Of a stretch of DNA of 64,000 bases, positions 41,643 to 50,724 are shown piece by piece; the first letter of the stretch is position 1, and each line of letters opens with the position of its first letter. Source of the DNA: Oligoflexia bacterium (lineage in GTDB: Bacteria; Bdellovibrionota; Bdellovibrionia; JABDDW01); assembly GCA_016715815.1 (NCBI GenBank), contig JADJXN010000001.1, positions 1-64,000 on the forward strand. The letters are read 5' to 3'. Position numbers and translations under genes: made by a program. The notes below the pieces were generated by a model, which saw only the letters and a list, made by a program, of their open reading frames with translations, searched no databases and was not told the DNA's origin.

Positions 41643-42929
41643 ATGGGAGTTTTATCATCATTATTTACTGGTGTTTCTGGTCTTGCGGCACAAGGTGAAG
41701 CACTGGGTGTAACAGGCGACAACATAGCAAACGCAAACACAACAGGTTTTAAAGCATCTCGAGCAGAGTTTGCCGATATCGTAGCTAAGAACTTAAAAGG
41801 TGTTCTTGGTGGTAACCAAATTGGCCGAGGTGTGAAGTTGGGTATGGTATCTCCAGTATTACTTCAAGGTAATATTGATGCCACAGAGAACGCAACAGAT
41901 CTAGCCATTCAAGGTGATGGATTTTTTGTGTGTAACGGAACGGACGGAACCTCTTTTACCAGAAGTGGTGCTTTACACTTTGATAGAGAAGGTTACTTGG
42001 TTACTTTTGATGACCAACGTCTTCAAGGTTTTCAGGTAGATGAAAACTCTAAACTCACATCTATTACAGGAAACATTAGAATTCCAAAGGCCATTACACC
42101 AGCAAAAGGTACAAAGCGAGTTGAGATCATGGCAAACCTTGATTCACGTGCTGAGATTGGTGTTCCATTTGATATTAAAAAGGCAAATGACACTGCACAA
42201 TTTGCAACTGGAATTGAGATGCATGATTCCCAAGGTACAAAACGCCTTGTAACATTTTATTTCAATAAAACCGCTGATAGACAGTGGGAATGGCATGGTG
42301 TTTGTGACGGAAAAGACATTCAAGGGGCAAAGCCAGGAGAATTAGTTGAAGTAACAAGTGGTAAACTTGGTTTTACCGTAGATGGAAAGCTTGATACCGT
42401 GAATGAAAATAAAAGAAATTATAACTTTGCCGGTGGAGCACAGCCTAACCAACAAATTGAGCTTTACTTTGGTGATGCTATTAAGACATTAGGTGGTAAA
42501 GGTCTTGGCGGATCTGTTCAGTATGGTAAAGAGAGTGACATTTTATCTTGGAAACAAGATGGTGCTTCAGCAGGTGTTATTACCAATATGTCATTTAGTG
42601 ACTCTGGTGTGTTATCTGCTCAGTACAATAACGGAGAAACAAAAGACATTGCACAAATATTACTTGCAAAGTTTGATGCTCCTGAGAAGTTGTATAAAGT
42701 GGGTAACAACCGCTTTAAGGAGTCTCGTGATTCTGGAACTCCAGCCATTGGTGCTCCAGAGCGTGCAGGACGCGGAAAGATATTTGCAAAGTCTTTAGAG
42801 CGCTCAACAGTTGATTTAGCTATGGAGTTTGTAAACCTTATTCAAGGTCAGCGTAACTTCCAAGCTAATGCTAAAACCATTAGTACCACTGATGAGATGC
42901 TTGCTGAAGTATTGCAGCTAAAGAGATAA
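41643..42929 (+). CDS. flgE: Flagellar hook protein FlgE
   Basis: FlgE is the hook subunit. The 428-residue protein has the N-terminal rod/hook motif GVTGDNIANANTTGFKASRAEF, the FlgE DFFV-type stretch LAIQGDGFFVCNGTDGTSFTRSG, and the C-terminal STVDLAMEFVNLIQGQRNFQANAKTISTTDEML. The length is typical. A strong GGGAGG site lies just before the ATG. It is the last gene of the operon and is followed by a strong terminator. Confidence 0.97.
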   Translation: MGVLSSLFTGVSGLAAQGEALGVTGDNIANANTTGFKASRAEFADIVAKNLKGVLGGNQIGRGVKLGMVSPVLLQGNIDATENATDLAIQGDGFFVCNGTDGTSFTRSGALHFDREGYLVTFDDQRLQGFQVDENSKLTSITGNIRIPKAITPAKGTKRVEIMANLDSRAEIGVPFDIKKANDTAQFATGIEMHDSQGTKRLVTFYFNKTADRQWEWHGVCDGKDIQGAKPGELVEVTSGKLGFTVDGKLDTVNENKRNYNFAGGAQPNQQIELYFGDAIKTLGGKGLGGSVQYGKESDILSWKQDGASAGVITNMSFSDSGVLSAQYNNGETKDIAQILLAKFDAPEKLYKVGNNRFKESRDSGTPAIGAPERAGRGKIFAKSLERSTVDLAMEFVNLIQGQRNFQANAKTISTTDEMLAEVLQLKR

Positions 42930-42956
42930 TAGATTTTTTAACTAAATTTTAACTTA

Positions 42957-42990
42957 AAAGGGCCGGGGAAGAAATTCTCTGGCCTTTTTT
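42957..42990 (+). terminator. Bidirectional intrinsic terminator after flgE
   Basis: The left arm AAAAGGGCCGGGGAA pairs with TTCTCTGGCCTTTT through 14 base pairs, including two G-T wobbles and one bulged G, around a GAAA loop. T6 follows on the plus strand (42985-42990). The minus strand also ends in a T-run, so the same structure can stop transcription arriving from the convergent lipoprotein gene, whose stop lies at its edge. Confidence 0.8.
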
Positions 42991-45900
42991 AATTAGGACA
43001 AAAAGCATTATTAAATTCATAAAGGCCGCTTTGTCCGCTTTCACCGTTGTTTAATCCACCATTTGCAGTTCCGCCAATTCGTCCTACAATATTATTTAAT
43101 AATGTTCCACTGCTTGAACAATAATCTAAGTGTATATATCCACCACCACCACCACCACCACCGCCAGTAGTAGCTCCGCCACCAGAAACATCGCCACCTC
43201 TACCACCTTTAGTATTTTTATCTAAAGTAACACTTGCTCCAATTGAATAAAACTGCGCAAGGATACTGCCGCCGCCGCCGCCACCACCTGCATAGCCACC
43301 AGAAGTACCCATAAAAGCATCTTCTCCATAAGCATCTAAGAAAAGTGTTCCAGAGCCTGAAACAGTATTCGCATACACCATTATAATTCCACCACCGGAA
43401 CCACCCTTGCGGTTTTCAGCGCCTGAGTGAAACGCTCCACCACCACCACCACCAAAAAATAAATTATTTAAATTAAAAGTACCTGTTGAAATATTACTTC
43501 TGCTAGAAACACCACTTCCGTTATAACCCATACCTCCATAGCCAGCATTACCGCCACCGCCGCCGCCAATATTTCCAGGGCTAGTCCAATAGCCTCTGTG
43601 ACCACCAGTAAAGTTTGGAAATGCGTTATTTATAGTACCTGTATTATCAATACCCTTTGAGCTGGTTCCTTGAAATTGAAAGGAGGATCCACCTAAACCA
43701 CCATTATAGCCTTTTCCAAAAACATCAATATAAGAAGTTGTAGAGGTAATTAAATTATTTTTTACTCTAAACACAACAATACCACCAGTGCCATCACCCA
43801 TTGAAAGTGGGTTGGCAGTTAAACTGCCTGTGCCGCTAAATGAAAGTTGTGTGAACTGTGGCACTCTTTGCACAATGACGCGGCAAAAATTTGAGCCAAT
43901 ATAAGGGGTGGAAGATAAATAAGTATTGTTCAGCATTTGTGGAAATGGTCTATCAAAATTCATAGTAGTTGCACTTGCCCCAATAATTCTTGCAAAACCA
44001 TATTGACCAACTTTGTAGTTGTCACTTGCATCACAATTATTCACTTGGCCTTTGGCGACAATCATCCACATTACTTCATCGCCAATGACAAAATCTCCGC
44101 CGGTAAATGTAGGTGAAACATCCACACCTGTAATACTTGGCATGTTTGTAACTTGTCTTACGGCAGAGAGAGTTCTACCGGGAATAACTGAAGTATCTGT
44201 ATTAACGTTTGTTCCAGTTGCAGTGACTACTCTTGTGCCATCGCTTCCATTACCCCAAGGAAGTCTTGGGTTTAAAGTAATGCTATGGTTAGTGCTTCCC
44301 CCTGGTAGGCCAGCAGCAGCATTAAAGTTAAGTGAGTCATTTACATAATCATATAAATAAAAATTTGCTACTGCAGTTGAAGCAGAAATATTCACGTTAG
44401 GTGTAATATCACTTAGACATTGTGAATCTGAATAAACACGAGCATTCATAAGCGCACTCATAGTGACAGCTAAAGGTGAGGGATTATTATTCACATTGTT
44501 CCCGTACATATCTACTCGTTTAACTGAGAAAGCTAAACATTCATCAGCATGATGAGGGGGTGCCCCAGGCCCTGTGATGATTAACTGATATTGAGAGGCG
44601 GGACTAACACTTATGTTAAGGGTTTGGCCAGTTCTTGGTGTGTCATCTGCGGCGATGTATTGAGATGCTCCTGCAGTTCTGAATTCAACGTTATTAAATG
44701 TTTTTGTTCCAGCATCTCCAGCTATGAAAGAGTAGTTTGCAGGCAATGTTTGCCCAATAATTTGTGAGTCATTTGAAGAAAAATTGACAGTACCTGTATA
44801 GTTATAATCAACGTTATTATAAGGATCTAATGCGGTAACGGTTAAATCATACGCATCACCAGCTGAGACAGTTGTGGACCCTCCCCATATGACATCAAAG
44901 TGATCTGCAACTTCAGGAGTAATAGATACAACGCTAGAGCAAGCCTGAGTAAGACCGACTGCATAAGCCTTGATGTAAATTGATTCTGCAAAATCATAAT
45001 TTATATTACTAAATGTTGCCGCTCCACTTGATGCTGCTAAAGATGTTGTGCCATTTAAAATATCGCTAGAGGCTGAAGAGCAACCAGAGTCACTATGGGT
45101 AGTTAAAGTAATATTGTTAGAAGCTGAAGTAACAACGTTATTATAAGGATCTCTAATTTCTACAGCAATATTAGGTGTAAAATTTTGGCCCGCAGTAGCT
45201 GAAGCTGGAGGTTGTTGAGTTAATACAAGTTGAGTTGGAGAAGCGGCATTTACTGAAATCGATGAAAGTGTATTTGAAATTCCACCGCCATTATCTACTG
45301 TAATACTTCTTAAACCTGCTGTTTTTAAAGTAACTCCACCTGTAAAAGTTTTTATACCACTATCACCACCTACAAAGGAATAACTTCCTGGTAACACTGC
45401 TTGGCCATCATTTGAAGAAAAATTAACAGTACCTGTGTAATTTGTTAAAACTAAATTATTTATATCTTGTGCTGTTACAGTAAGTGTTTGGCTAACACCT
45501 GCAGTGGTGGAACCAGGAAATGACAGAGCAAAGTGATTAAGAGCCCCTACAATACTAAATGTCCCTGTAGTATTTGAGGATGTATTACCTACTAAATCTT
45601 TTGATGTCACTCTAATTTGGCAGGCATTGTTGCAACTTGCTGTTGGTGTAGTCCAATTATAATTTGTGTTTGATCCGTTATTACTTGCAACGCTGGTAAT
45701 TAGCCCCCAAGAAGTGCCATCATAAAATTCAATATCTGTGACCATAGTTGTATCAAGATTTGTATCACTGGTTGTCCAGCTAATTGTTTGATTTGTACCA
45801 CCAATAATATTTGGAGTTCCTGTAACAGCTACTGCTGCAGGAAATGTAGGGGCGGTATTATCATGCGTGACAGATGTTGAAACGCACCCTGATGTATTGT

Positions 45901-47113
45901 TAACAATATCTCTAAATTGTGCATAAATTGTGTTAGCTGTATTTGATGTAAGTATGGGTGATGTTGCAGAGGTGCTGTAGCTAACCCAGGTGCCCCCACC
46001 ACAAGAAAGACCAATATTCATTTCAGTCAAATTTGGATCCGTTGCACTTAATGTAAGTCCTACTGTTGATGTATTAACCATGCTTAATGCGGGTGTAATG
46101 CTTGACCCAGTTGGTGCAGTGGAATCTTTAACATAGTTAATACTGTTGTTTTGAGTGGCTGCAAAAGCAGTATCAGTTTGAGATACATCAATAGTTTTAG
46201 AACCATCACCCGCTGATAAAGTAACAGAGCTTGAAAAGCTGTTTGCTGCGCACGCAGGTGATGACGGAGTTGCAGAAGCAACCCCACTTCCGCTAATATT
46301 TACTGGCAAACCATTAACGCAGCTTCCAGAAATACCAACAGTAGTTTGAAAAACAGTATTGGCTGCAGGAGAGCTAATTGAAAGTACGGTATTATCTACT
46401 GTAACCCCAGCTCCGCAACCAGCCGTAGTACTATTTCCAGCAATATCTACTGCTTGAATTTGAAATGTATGTGCAGCATTACTAAGGGCTGTAAAACTAC
46501 AGCTAGTCCAAGCACCACCATCAACATTACATAAATTAAAATTACAACCTGAACTTGAATCGGTGCATGTCCCCTGGTTGACAGTAATATTATTTGAAAA
46601 TGAAATTCCAGTTGGGTTTGAACAAGAAATACTAGGTCCTGTGTTATCAACCGTTGCAGTTGAGCTTGGTCCAACGCCTGCTACTGGATTGCCTGAATTA
46701 TCTAAGGCTGTTGCTGCTGCAACAGAAATGCTCACGGGACCATCACCAGTACACCCGTTGATAGTGTATATAAAAGTGGGGCCTGTTCCACTGAGAATTC
46801 CTGAGCAACCAGCCACTGTGCCACCTGTATTAATACTCACATTACCTGGGACAAGTGAAATGGAGGATGTATTTACGTATGTTAATGTGTAGCTAGTTGA
46901 ACCTGAGGAGTTAAAATAGGGTGAGGTGGGACTACTAATGTTTAAACCATTAACTAAGTTATTTCCGTCATCAAAAAGATCTTTTACTTCAGGCACAATA
47001 TTAGGACAGCCGGCTTGTGTTGTAAGAATAAAAGATAAGCTTAAAAGGCTAGCGCTTTTTGAGCCAATATACGCAGACAAAGAATTTCGCAAACGTACCG
47101 TAAAGTTACGCAC
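42989..47113 (-). CDS. Giant Ig-like surface lipoprotein with glycine-rich C-terminus
   Basis: A 1374-residue protein starts with a signal sequence and a lipobox (LTTQAGC, Cys36). Repeated beta-sandwich modules follow, for example DNTGPSISCSNPTGISFSNN, DSTAPTGSSITPALSMVN and DNTAPTFPAAVAVTG. Two filamin-like repeats share NYTGTVNFSSND and AGDSGIKTF/AGDAGTKTF patterns. The last ~180 residues are very glycine-rich (runs of 6-7 Gly, SYDVFGKGYNG-like). It is Ser/Thr/Asn-rich and probably a cell-surface adhesin or prey-contact protein tethered to the outer membrane. No enzymatic motif is visible. It stands alone, convergent with flgE. Confidence 0.8.
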   Translation of the reverse strand: MRNFTVRLRNSLSAYIGSKSASLLSLSFILTTQAGCPNIVPEVKDLFDDGNNLVNGLNISSPTSPYFNSSGSTSYTLTYVNTSSISLVPGNVSINTGGTVAGCSGILSGTGPTFIYTINGCTGDGPVSISVAAATALDNSGNPVAGVGPSSTATVDNTGPSISCSNPTGISFSNNITVNQGTCTDSSSGCNFNLCNVDGGAWTSCSFTALSNAAHTFQIQAVDIAGNSTTAGCGAGVTVDNTVLSISSPAANTVFQTTVGISGSCVNGLPVNISGSGVASATPSSPACAANSFSSSVTLSAGDGSKTIDVSQTDTAFAATQNNSINYVKDSTAPTGSSITPALSMVNTSTVGLTLSATDPNLTEMNIGLSCGGGTWVSYSTSATSPILTSNTANTIYAQFRDIVNNTSGCVSTSVTHDNTAPTFPAAVAVTGTPNIIGGTNQTISWTTSDTNLDTTMVTDIEFYDGTSWGLITSVASNNGSNTNYNWTTPTASCNNACQIRVTSKDLVGNTSSNTTGTFSIVGALNHFALSFPGSTTAGVSQTLTVTAQDINNLVLTNYTGTVNFSSNDGQAVLPGSYSFVGGDSGIKTFTGGVTLKTAGLRSITVDNGGGISNTLSSISVNAASPTQLVLTQQPPASATAGQNFTPNIAVEIRDPYNNVVTSASNNITLTTHSDSGCSSASSDILNGTTSLAASSGAATFSNINYDFAESIYIKAYAVGLTQACSSVVSITPEVADHFDVIWGGSTTVSAGDAYDLTVTALDPYNNVDYNYTGTVNFSSNDSQIIGQTLPANYSFIAGDAGTKTFNNVEFRTAGASQYIAADDTPRTGQTLNISVSPASQYQLIITGPGAPPHHADECLAFSVKRVDMYGNNVNNNPSPLAVTMSALMNARVYSDSQCLSDITPNVNISASTAVANFYLYDYVNDSLNFNAAAGLPGGSTNHSITLNPRLPWGNGSDGTRVVTATGTNVNTDTSVIPGRTLSAVRQVTNMPSITGVDVSPTFTGGDFVIGDEVMWMIVAKGQVNNCDASDNYKVGQYGFARIIGASATTMNFDRPFPQMLNNTYLSSTPYIGSNFCRVIVQRVPQFTQLSFSGTGSLTANPLSMGDGTGGIVVFRVKNNLITSTTSYIDVFGKGYNGGLGGSSFQFQGTSSKGIDNTGTINNAFPNFTGGHRGYWTSPGNIGGGGGGNAGYGGMGYNGSGVSSRSNISTGTFNLNNLFFGGGGGGAFHSGAENRKGGSGGGIIMVYANTVSGSGTLFLDAYGEDAFMGTSGGYAGGGGGGGSILAQFYSIGASVTLDKNTKGGRGGDVSGGGATTGGGGGGGGGYIHLDYCSSSGTLLNNIVGRIGGTANGGLNNGESGQSGLYEFNNAFCPN

Positions 47114-47447
47114 AGATTTGTCCCCTTAGAGTTACATATCGGCAGGCCAAAGGTTGGGCTTAAGCCAAAAAGATAAGTAATATCAAAAACTTATGCACTA
47201 TAAGGGGAATTAAGTTTTAGGTCCTGGTTTTAGGGGTTTAGAGCAATTATAAACCAGCTAAAAACTTTTTTTGAATTAACCAAGTAATGGCGGAAACAAG
47301 TAGTAGTGTCATGGTAATAAAAAGATATTTCAAAGGCCATGCCTGGGGTCAAATGCAGGTAGGTTTTATTATGCAAAAAGTGAAGCCGCAAATGGGCAGC
47401 ATTTTTGAAAAAATGATGCAGTCTTGCTACCAAATTGGGGGGCGTAC
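47114..47447. other. Intergenic region between the surface lipoprotein and livF
   Basis: No convincing gene was found. A 67-codon minus-strand frame at 47230-47433 lacks homology-like features. The region must hold the promoter of the lipoprotein gene near 47114-47200. Its livF-side end (47426-47448) carries one copy of a 23-bp inverted repeat also found at 61240-61262. No clean terminator for the liv operon was seen. Confidence 0.5.
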
Positions 47448-47448
47448 C
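47426..47448. repeat. Copy 1 of a 23-bp repeat (inverted relative to copy 2)
   Basis: This 23-mer begins GCTACCAAATTGGGGGG and ends CGTACC. It is an exact reverse complement of 61240-61262; flanking bases differ. It starts at the last base of the livF stop codon and lies directly downstream of the liv operon. Confidence 0.7.
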
Positions 47449-48155
47449 TATCCGCCGAGGTAGGCTTCGCGTACTTTGGGGCTTACTAACAGTTCTGAGC
47501 CAAGACCGGTCATGACAACATTTCCGGTTTCAATAACATAAGCGCGGTGGGAAATTTTTAAAGCTTGGGCGGCATTTTGCTCAACTAATAAAATGGTGAC
47601 ACCTTCAGAATTAATTTTTTTAATAATATTAAAAATGGTTTCAACAATTTGTGGGGCTAAGCCTAAAGAAGGTTCATCAAGAAGAAGTAATTTGGGTTTA
47701 CCCATAAGAGCTCGGCTCATGGCTAGCATTTGTTGCTCACCACCTGAAAGTGTGCCTGCTACTTGCTTAAGACGCTCTTTTACTCTGGGGAAAAGAGCAA
47801 ACACATGCTCCATGTCTTTTTTAATAAGCTCTTTTGAATCTTTGCGGGTATAAGCTCCCATCTCAAGATTTTCTAAAACGGTGAGGTTTGCAAAAATACC
47901 TCGACCCTCTGGAGATTGAAGAAGACCTAGTCTAACAATTTCATGTGGGGGCAAGGCCTTGATAGATTTATTTTCAAAAAAAATATCTCCTGATTTTGGC
48001 CTTAATAACCCACTAATGGCTCTTAAAGTTGTACTTTTACCAGCACCATTGGCACCAATTAGGGAAATGATCTCACCTTTTTTAACTTCAAAAGAAATAT
48101 CTTTTAAGGCATCAATGTTGCCGTAGCACACTTTTAATTTATCTACTTTTAACAT
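47448..48155 (-). CDS. livF: Branched-chain amino-acid ABC transporter ATPase LivF
   Basis: This 235-residue ATPase has Walker A GANGAGKST, signature LSGGEQQMLAMSRA, Walker B LLLDEPSLGLAP, and the LivF-type LLQSPEGRGIFANLTVLENLEMGAY. It works with LivG on the LivH/LivM permease. Its ATG overlaps the livG stop by 7 nt. It is the last gene of the five-gene liv operon (livK, livH, livM, livG, livF). Confidence 0.96.
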   Translation of the reverse strand: MLKVDKLKVCYGNIDALKDISFEVKKGEIISLIGANGAGKSTTLRAISGLLRPKSGDIFFENKSIKALPPHEIVRLGLLQSPEGRGIFANLTVLENLEMGAYTRKDSKELIKKDMEHVFALFPRVKERLKQVAGTLSGGEQQMLAMSRALMGKPKLLLLDEPSLGLAPQIVETIFNIIKKINSEGVTILLVEQNAAQALKISHRAYVIETGNVVMTGLGSELLVSPKVREAYLGG

Positions 48156-48952
48156 ATAATCTCTTCATAGCTTGCGCCAAGATAAGCTTTAATAACTTCA
48201 GGATTTTTTTGAACCGTTTTGGCATCGCCCTCACAAATAAGAACACCGTGGTCTAACACCAAAATTCTCTCACAAATTCCCATCACCAGCTTCATGTCAT
48301 GCTCAATAAGTAAAATGGTGACTTTAAACTGATCTCGTATTTTATGTATGGTTTCCATTAATTCGTGTGTTTCGCTGTGGTTCATTCCGGCGGCGGGCTC
48401 ATCAAGCATCATGATTTTAGGCTCAGTGGCAAGAGCTCTTAAAATTTCAAGGCGGCGCTGCTGACCATAAGGTAAAGAACCTGCTTCTTCATAGGCCCTC
48501 TCTTGAAGTTTAAAAATTTTTAATAAATCAAAAGCCATGTCTTTAATCTTATTTTCTTCTCGTCTCATGCGAGGGCTTTTAAATAAACTCTCTACCATGG
48601 AGTAACTGGTGTGTTGGTGAGCTGCAATTCTGATATTATCTAAAACAGAAAGTTCTTTAAAAAGTCTAATGTTTTGAAAGGTTCTTGAAATACCTTTTTG
48701 ACTTAATTCATAAGGCTTAAATTTTAATGTGTCTGTTCCACAAAATTTAATCACACCACTTGTGGGTTTATAAACTCCGGTGAGCATATTAAATAAAGTG
48801 GTTTTACCAGCACCGTTTGGGCCAATAAGGCCAACAAGCTCACCTGATACAATTTTATTTGTAAACTCACTCACAGCTGTTAAGCCACCAAATTTTATGG
48901 TAACTTTATCTGCATCTATTAAGACCTCTTTGTTATGAGTGCCGTTTAACAT
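48149..48952 (-). CDS. livG: Branched-chain amino-acid ABC transporter ATPase LivG
   Basis: This 267-residue ATPase has Walker A GPNGAGKTT, the LivG signature GISRTFQNIRLFKELSVLDNI and LPYGQQRRLEILRALA, and Walker B IMMLDEPAAGMNHSE. The end includes LVLDHGVLICEGDAKTVQKNPEVIKAYLG. It overlaps livM by 20 nt at its start and livF by 7 nt at its end, so translation is coupled. Confidence 0.96.
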   Translation of the reverse strand: MLNGTHNKEVLIDADKVTIKFGGLTAVSEFTNKIVSGELVGLIGPNGAGKTTLFNMLTGVYKPTSGVIKFCGTDTLKFKPYELSQKGISRTFQNIRLFKELSVLDNIRIAAHQHTSYSMVESLFKSPRMRREENKIKDMAFDLLKIFKLQERAYEEAGSLPYGQQRRLEILRALATEPKIMMLDEPAAGMNHSETHELMETIHKIRDQFKVTILLIEHDMKLVMGICERILVLDHGVLICEGDAKTVQKNPEVIKAYLGASYEEIIC

Positions 48953-49808
48953 ATTTTTTCCATAAATCAGAGAGTTCTAAATTGCCAAATAAACCTTTGG
49001 GGCGTGTGAGCATTAAAATAATTAAAGTTAAAGAGTAAATAACCATTCTAAAATCTATTTTTGTAATTTCTTGAAGGGGTCTTAAAGCCTCAGGCAAAAG
49101 TGTAATAATACATGCTGCAATCACAGAGCCCGTAATACTACCCATTCCACCCAGAACAACCATAACTACAACATCAATACTTTTCATAAAGCCAAAAGAA
49201 CTTGGATTTAAATAACATAAATAATGAGCGAACAAGGCTCCAGCAATGCCAGCAAAAAAACTACTTATAACAAAAGCACGCACTTTGTATTTTGTAGTGT
49301 TTATTCCCATGGCTTCTGCTGCAATCTCATCTTCTCTTACTGCTAAAAAGGCTCTTCCGTGGGTTGAGCGCATAAGCTGGCTGATAATAAAAATAGTAGC
49401 TACAGCCCAGCCATAGGTCCAAAAAAAGCCACCATCTTTTGGTATGCCGTACATCCCTCGGGCTCCACCAACAGCGTCTATATTTAATAAAACAACTCTA
49501 ATAATTTCCCCAAAACCTAAAGTGACAATAGCTAAATAATCTCCTTTAAGCCTTAAAGAGGGTAAGCCCACTGCGTAGCCTGCGGCGGCGGAAGCCAAGC
49601 CTCCTAAAATAGTGTTTAAAATAAAAGGAGTATGAAAATTCATCCCAAGGTAAGCGCTTAAGTAAGCGCCTATGGCCATAAAACCAGCATGGCCAATAGA
49701 GAATTGCCCTGTAAAACCATTAACCAAATTTAAGCTTACTGCTAAAATGATATTTACTCCGCAGTAAACGATCATGCTTAAAATATATTCGTTAAATAAA
49801 AAATCCAT
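48933..49808 (-). CDS. livM: Branched-chain amino-acid ABC permease LivM
   Basis: This 291-residue membrane protein has the family motifs LNLVNGFTGQFSIGHAGFMAIGAY, LRLKGDYLAIVTLGFGEI and VREDEIAAEAMGIN, with about eight to nine hydrophobic helices. It forms the membrane channel with LivH. It starts one base after the livH stop and overlaps livG by 20 nt. Confidence 0.96.
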   Translation of the reverse strand: MDFLFNEYILSMIVYCGVNIILAVSLNLVNGFTGQFSIGHAGFMAIGAYLSAYLGMNFHTPFILNTILGGLASAAAGYAVGLPSLRLKGDYLAIVTLGFGEIIRVVLLNIDAVGGARGMYGIPKDGGFFWTYGWAVATIFIISQLMRSTHGRAFLAVREDEIAAEAMGINTTKYKVRAFVISSFFAGIAGALFAHYLCYLNPSSFGFMKSIDVVVMVVLGGMGSITGSVIAACIITLLPEALRPLQEITKIDFRMVIYSLTLIILMLTRPKGLFGNLELSDLWKKYVKRHS

Positions 49809-50711
49809 TTACACTTTTTCCACGTTCAATTTACCTAAAATCCCAGCAGGTCTGAAAAGTAAAATTAAAATCAAAATTCCAAACGCCAATGCATCTCGGT
49901 AAGTGCTGGCCCCATAGCCCACAACAAATTCTTCAGCTATACCCATAATCATGGCTCCAAGTACTGCACCTGATATATTTCCAATTCCGCCAAGCACTGC
50001 TGCCACAAAAGCTTTAAGGCCAATCATGGTGCCCATCAAAGGTTCAATTTTAGGGTACTTCATTCCCACTAAAATTCCGCCAGCGGCGGCAAGGGCTGAG
50101 CCAATAATAAAAGTCATGGAAATAATTTTATTAACAGGAATTCCCATTAATGAGGCCCACTGGCCGTTGTAGCTAACAGCACGCATGGCTTTGCCAAGTT
50201 TAGTTGAGTTAATAATGTAGCGAAGTATGAGCATTAAACTTAAAGTGGTCATAAAAATTGTGACATCAAAGAGAGTAAGATGAACCCCTCCTAAAGCCAA
50301 AAGATCCGCATCTTCTAAAATATTAGGAAATGATTGAGGAGTTGCCCCAAAAACAATTTGCCCTGAGTATTGTAAAAATAAGCTTACCCCAATGGCAGTA
50401 ATCAGTGCATTTAACTTTGGAGCACCTCTAAGCGGTCTGTATGCTAAGCGCTCTATTAAAAAACCAACAATAGAGCAGCCCACCATGGAAATAAAAAGCA
50501 CACTGATAAAACTTAAAAGCCCTGGCTTTTCTTGAATTCCCAAAAATCTTGAGGAGTAAAGGCCGATAAATGCACCCATCATGTACACATCTGAGTGGGC
50601 AAAGTTAATGAGCTGTAAAATTCCATACACCATGGTGTAGCCAAGAGCTATGAGAGCGTAAATACTCCCAAGGCTTAAACCATTAATAAGGTGCTGAATA
50701 AACTCTTCCAT
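49809..50711 (-). CDS. livH: Branched-chain amino-acid ABC permease LivH
   Basis: The 300-residue membrane protein begins QHLINGLSLGSIYALIALGYTMVYG, the LivH hallmark, and continues with LINFAHSDVYMMGAFIGLY, AVSYNGQWASLMGIPVNK and the repeated GxxGAVLGAMIMGIAEEFVVGY pattern. It pairs with LivM for high-affinity Leu/Ile/Val or general amino-acid uptake. It is placed between livK and livM with no gap to livM. Confidence 0.96.
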   Translation of the reverse strand: MEEFIQHLINGLSLGSIYALIALGYTMVYGILQLINFAHSDVYMMGAFIGLYSSRFLGIQEKPGLLSFISVLFISMVGCSIVGFLIERLAYRPLRGAPKLNALITAIGVSLFLQYSGQIVFGATPQSFPNILEDADLLALGGVHLTLFDVTIFMTTLSLMLILRYIINSTKLGKAMRAVSYNGQWASLMGIPVNKIISMTFIIGSALAAAGGILVGMKYPKIEPLMGTMIGLKAFVAAVLGGIGNISGAVLGAMIMGIAEEFVVGYGASTYRDALAFGILILILLFRPAGILGKLNVEKV

Positions 50712-50724
50712 TTTTTTTAAATAA

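Noticed and set aside
47230..47433. 67-codon minus-strand frame between the surface lipoprotein and livF
   Set aside because: Unusual composition (His/Phe/Tyr-rich), no ribosome site, no homology-like features, and it overlaps the 23-bp repeat.
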